A DNA stretch of 64,000 nt from Mugil cephalus (Eukaryota; Chordata; Actinopteri; Mugiliformes; Mugilidae): positions 12,058,175 to 12,122,174 of the forward strand of contig NC_061789.1 of assembly GCF_022458985.1 (NCBI RefSeq), given 5' to 3'. The notes beneath the pieces are model-generated. The model saw only the letters and a list, made by a program, of their open reading frames with translations. It did no database searches and was not told the origin of the DNA. This document shows, piece after piece, positions 61,040-64,000 of the stretch (position 1 is its first letter; each line of letters opens with the position of its first letter). Made by a program: the position numbers and the translations under genes.

Positions 61040-62870
61040 GCACTGTATGGTTCCAGTAATTGTCACACGTCATCCTAATCATGTAGTCTTCATGGTGCTG
61101 TCTTAGTTATAAAATGTAACACTGAGGTCCAATATCAAATATATTTAACCTGCTTTATATTCTGCTGAATGAAGATCGGACCAGAAATTCCCAAAGCTCT
61201 ATCTTCAAGATTTCTGTCTTCACTATGAAACAAGGTCAATCAGATAATAAATCAGGATCTTGAAAGAGTTTTAATGTCAGTGACACCTCTCCATAAACAC
61301 CTGTCTGTAAGTTCAAACTGTCTTCAGTGGAGGAGAGCTGATTTTCACTCTGATTGGCTGGACTGGTGCGACGTACCTGTGCTAACCAACAGTCTTAGCT
61401 GGTCAGGTGGTGAGTCATGTTTTTTTTTTAATTTTTTTATCTTCCTATCCACCTATCTATCCTCATCCACACAACACATTGCCTTATTTGGATTTTTGGC
61501 ATTTAAGATAATTTCCTTATTTCAGGTAAACCTTACCAGAAGTTACCTGGTGGAGTTTGTTCCTTCTTAATCTGAGACAATTACTTGTAATTTTAAGTCA
61601 AGGTAGTGATGTAGTAGCAGCAACAAGAGCTCAGCATATGAGGAACCCCTTCATCACTGTTAAAGCTGTTGTCAGTTTATTGATTGCCACATAGATTTGT
61701 TGATGTCTGATACTGCAAAAAGACTGAACAAATAAAAATAAAACCCTGAGCGAATTGATGCACCAGTTGTGAAAAACATGTTACATTTAGTAAAACATAG
61801 TCAAACATAGAGTATGTCTGTTCGTCTGTCTATGAAGATGATTTAAAACAAAAGCTGATTGTAGTAACTGTCACACATCATCCTAAGCATGTAGTCTTCA
61901 TGGTGCTATCTTAGTTATCAAGTGTGACACTGAGGTCCAATATCAAATATATTTAACCTGCTTTATGTTCTGCTGAATGACGATCAGACCAGAAAGTCCC
62001 AAAGCTCTGATGGTAATTCTGTCTTCACTATGAAACTAGGTCAATCAGATAATAAATCGGGATCTTGAAAGAGTTTTAATGTTGGTGACTCACACCTCTC
62101 CATAAACACCTGTCTGTAAGTTCAAACTGTCTTCAGTGGAGGAGAGCTGATCTTCACCCTGATTGGCTGGACTGGTACCACATTCCTGTGCTAACCAACA
62201 GTCTGGGCTGGTTAGGTGGTGAGTCATGTTTTTTTTTTTTTATCTTCCTATCCACCTATCTATCCTCACCCACACAACACATTGCCTTATGTAGATTTTG
62301 GCACTTAAGGTTATTTCCTTATTTCAGGTAACCCTTACCAGAAGTTACCTGGCAGAGTTTGTTCTTTCGTAATATGAGACAATTAGTTGTCATTTTATTG
62401 ATCACCAATTAGATTTGTTGATGTCTGATACTGTAGCAAGACTGTACAAATAAAAATGAAACCCTGAGCGAGTCAATGCACCAGTTGTGAAAAACATGTT
62501 ACATTTCAAATCACACATAGAGTATGTCTGTTTGTCTGTCTGTGAAGATGATTTAAAACAAAAGCTGATTGCAGTAATTGTCACACGTCATCCTAATCAT
62601 GTAGTCTTCATGGTGCTGTCTTAGTTATCAGGTGTGATACTGAGGTCCAATATCAAATATATTTAACCTGCTTTATATTCTGCTGAATGACGATGGGACC
62701 GGAAAGTCTCAAGGCTCCGAAGGTAATTTTGTCTTTATTATGAAACAAAGTCAATCAGATAATAAATCGGGATCTTGAAAGAGTTTTAATGTCAGTGACT
62801 CACACCTCTCCATAAAGTTCAAACTGTCTTCTTAAAGTGAGGTTGACATATTCCTGAGAGTTACTTTGAG
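61040..62870. repeat. Tandem array of 0.7-0.8 kb units
   Basis: Anchor text CACACGTCATCCTAATCATGTAGTCTTCATGGTGCTGTCTTAGTTAT begins units near 61065, 61870 and 62582, giving spacings of about 805 and 710 bases. Each unit continues with CACTGAGGTCCAATATCAAATATATTTAACCTGC, a GAAACAAGGTCAATCAGATAATAAATC block, and the CTGATTGGCTGGACTGG block; the last unit is cut short at 62870. By eye, units agree at roughly nine in ten positions. No coding exon is seen inside them. Confidence 0.8.
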
Positions 62871-62871
62871 G

Positions 62872-62985
62872 CAGAGATGGGATCAAGTCACTTATGTAAG
62901 AGTCTCAACTAAGTCCCAAGTCATTTTTTGGGGGTCAAGTCACAGGTTAAGTCAATTACAAGTCAAGTCACTAATACTCTGATCT
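62872..62985. repeat. Insertion of an AAGTC-rich dispersed repeat
   Basis: GCAGAGATGGGATCAAGTCAC ... AAGTCCCAAGTCATTTTTTGGGGGTCAAGTCACAGGTTAAGTCAATTACAAGTCAAGTCACTAAT is an abundant fish repeat built of AAGTC words. It interrupts the match between copy 2 and copy 1 of the duplicated block. Confidence 0.6.
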
Positions 62986-63279
62986 TTAAATTATATTTTT
63001 CTCCGTTTCCACACAGACTCACAGAGCTGCCAGTGAGACTGAAAACTAGTTAATATTAGAAGTAATTCTTTTTTATTTCAGTAAAATAATTTCAGTAAAA
63101 TAAAGTATTTCCTGCCTAAAACATTATATAAATATGACCATTTACTAGAATCCGTGTTAATCAGCTGTTTGTTAAATGTGAGGTTTGGTTGTGGAATTCC
63201 CCGGGGATTTTGTACTGCTGTAGTTTCTCTTTCATTTGCTTTATGTTTTCACCTGGCACTGAATTGACCAATCAGACTG

Positions 63280-63389
63280 CAATGTCCAACGTCAGCCTCA
63301 GTGTTTCCAAGCACATTCATGAGGAGCTAAACTTCACACGCTAAAGATTTTCTCTGCAGAGCAGATTGTCCTACATCGCTCCAAAGAAG
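63280..63389 (+). other. Candidate 5' untranslated exon, copy 2
   Basis: AATGTCCAACGTCAGCCTCAGTGTTTCCAAGC ... GATTGTCCTACATCGCTCCAAAGAAG|GTATGA repeats 58190-58316 with few changes and keeps the GT donor. It is the first exon of the second gene copy if the locus is expressed. Confidence 0.45.
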
Positions 63390-63709
63390 GTATGATGTCT
63401 CTACACAACAAAGATTTGTAGGTTGTGTGAAGTTTGTCAGCCTCAGTAACATTTTAGAGACAAACTCCCACTGCAGGTATCCAGGTTGTCAGCTCCTCCT
63501 TGCTAAAACATGTCATGACCACTGTGTTCATATCATTTAGCCCATTCTCATGTATTGAAATCAACACATATGAATCAAGCTTTAGTTTAGCTCAGCTGAG
63601 TCTGTGTCATCAGAGGATGTTTGTGACAGAATTCATTCAGCCCAGAAAAACATTTACCATTTCTTAGACTTGTTGTTAACAGTAAAGTTTTTGCTATTCT
63701 CCAAGTCGT

Positions 63710-63807
63710 AGGAGGAAAGATCAGAAGAGTTCAGCTATGAACAACATTACATCCGACTTCGCTCAGTGTCTGAGAGACCTGGAGCTGGACCTGAAACTGG
63801 AAATTCT
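63710..63807 (+). CDS. 5' coding exon of an unrecognised gene, copy 2 (runs off the window)
   Basis: ATG at 63737 opens MNNITSDFAQCLRDLELDLK and the helix ends LEIL at donor 63807|GTGAGT in phase 2, exactly as in copy 1. Compared with copy 1 it has two fewer Leu-Glu pairs (the LELELELE stretch is shorter) and several substitutions, while the flanking introns are almost identical. The rest of the gene would lie beyond 64000. I do not recognise the protein from this short helix. Confidence 0.45.
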
Positions 63808-64000
63808 GTGAGTCTCTAAAAATTCATATACCTACAAATCTATCAAAGATTTCTCCTGACAATTAAGCATGTAAACTATGCTGAGCTGCTTAAGACAGTA
63901 AAGTTGTTTTAAAATGCACTATATAATACGAGTTCATTTGGAATGTGTTTTTTAATTTGGACTATATAGTGCTGATAGATATGTGTGATCTTTACTTTTT

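Noticed and set aside
61040-62870. CRISPR-like or satellite array
   Set aside because: Units are 0.7-0.8 kb, few in number and without short repeat-spacer alternation; they are local segmental duplications in a vertebrate genome.

Overview
This window reads as nuclear DNA of a ray-finned (teleost, probably percomorph) fish. The evidence is compact spliced genes with GT/AG introns, many microsatellites, abundant Tc1/mariner and hAT debris, and a gene row matching human chromosome 17q21. Five conserved genes could be reconstructed exon by exon, with splice phases that agree throughout: wnk4 (minus, 23 coding exons, 1339 aa), an LRRC3C-like gene (plus, 5 coding exons), psmd3 (plus, 12 exons, 519 aa), csf3/G-CSF (plus, 5 exons, 199 aa) and samd14 (minus, 10 exons, 417 aa).

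Region by region. 1-4.1 kb holds an apolipoprotein-L-like gene on the minus strand. Its last exon is predicted to splice in frame into a 1.2 kb exon encoding a complete LINE-type endonuclease domain without a reverse transcriptase; this is the most unusual object in the window. 4.1-5.7 kb is a broken Ty3/gypsy fossil. 5.7-11.6 kb holds a two-coding-exon gene of unknown function (297 aa, N-myristoylation-like start), a decayed partial copy of it, and duplicated upstream flanks. 11.7-22.5 kb is wnk4. 22.6-27.8 kb holds the LRRC3C-like gene and its flanks. 27.85-33.4 kb is psmd3. 33.4-38.8 kb is gene-free and rich in transposons, including a hAT-type element with near-perfect 8-bp target duplications. 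38.8-42.8 kb is csf3, with a kappaB-TATA promoter and an AU-rich 3' UTR. 45.6-53.1 kb is samd14. 53.1-57.4 kb is microsatellite-dense. 57.4-64 kb carries tandemly duplicated 5' ends of an unrecognised gene, separated by 0.7-0.8 kb repeat units and two Tc1/mariner fragments.

The genes are not an operon and share no single pathway. WNK4 is a chloride-sensitive kinase acting on cation-chloride cotransporters, PSMD3/Rpn3 is a 19S proteasome lid subunit, CSF3 is the granulocyte cytokine, SAMD14 is a SAM-domain adaptor and LRRC3C is a small leucine-rich-repeat membrane protein. The order LRRC3C-PSMD3-CSF3 is the ancient vertebrate arrangement; no gasdermin (GSDMA) was seen between LRRC3C and PSMD3, and MED24 is not next to CSF3. 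Exon coordinates come from reading splice signals and comparing with remembered mammalian proteins, not from transcript data.
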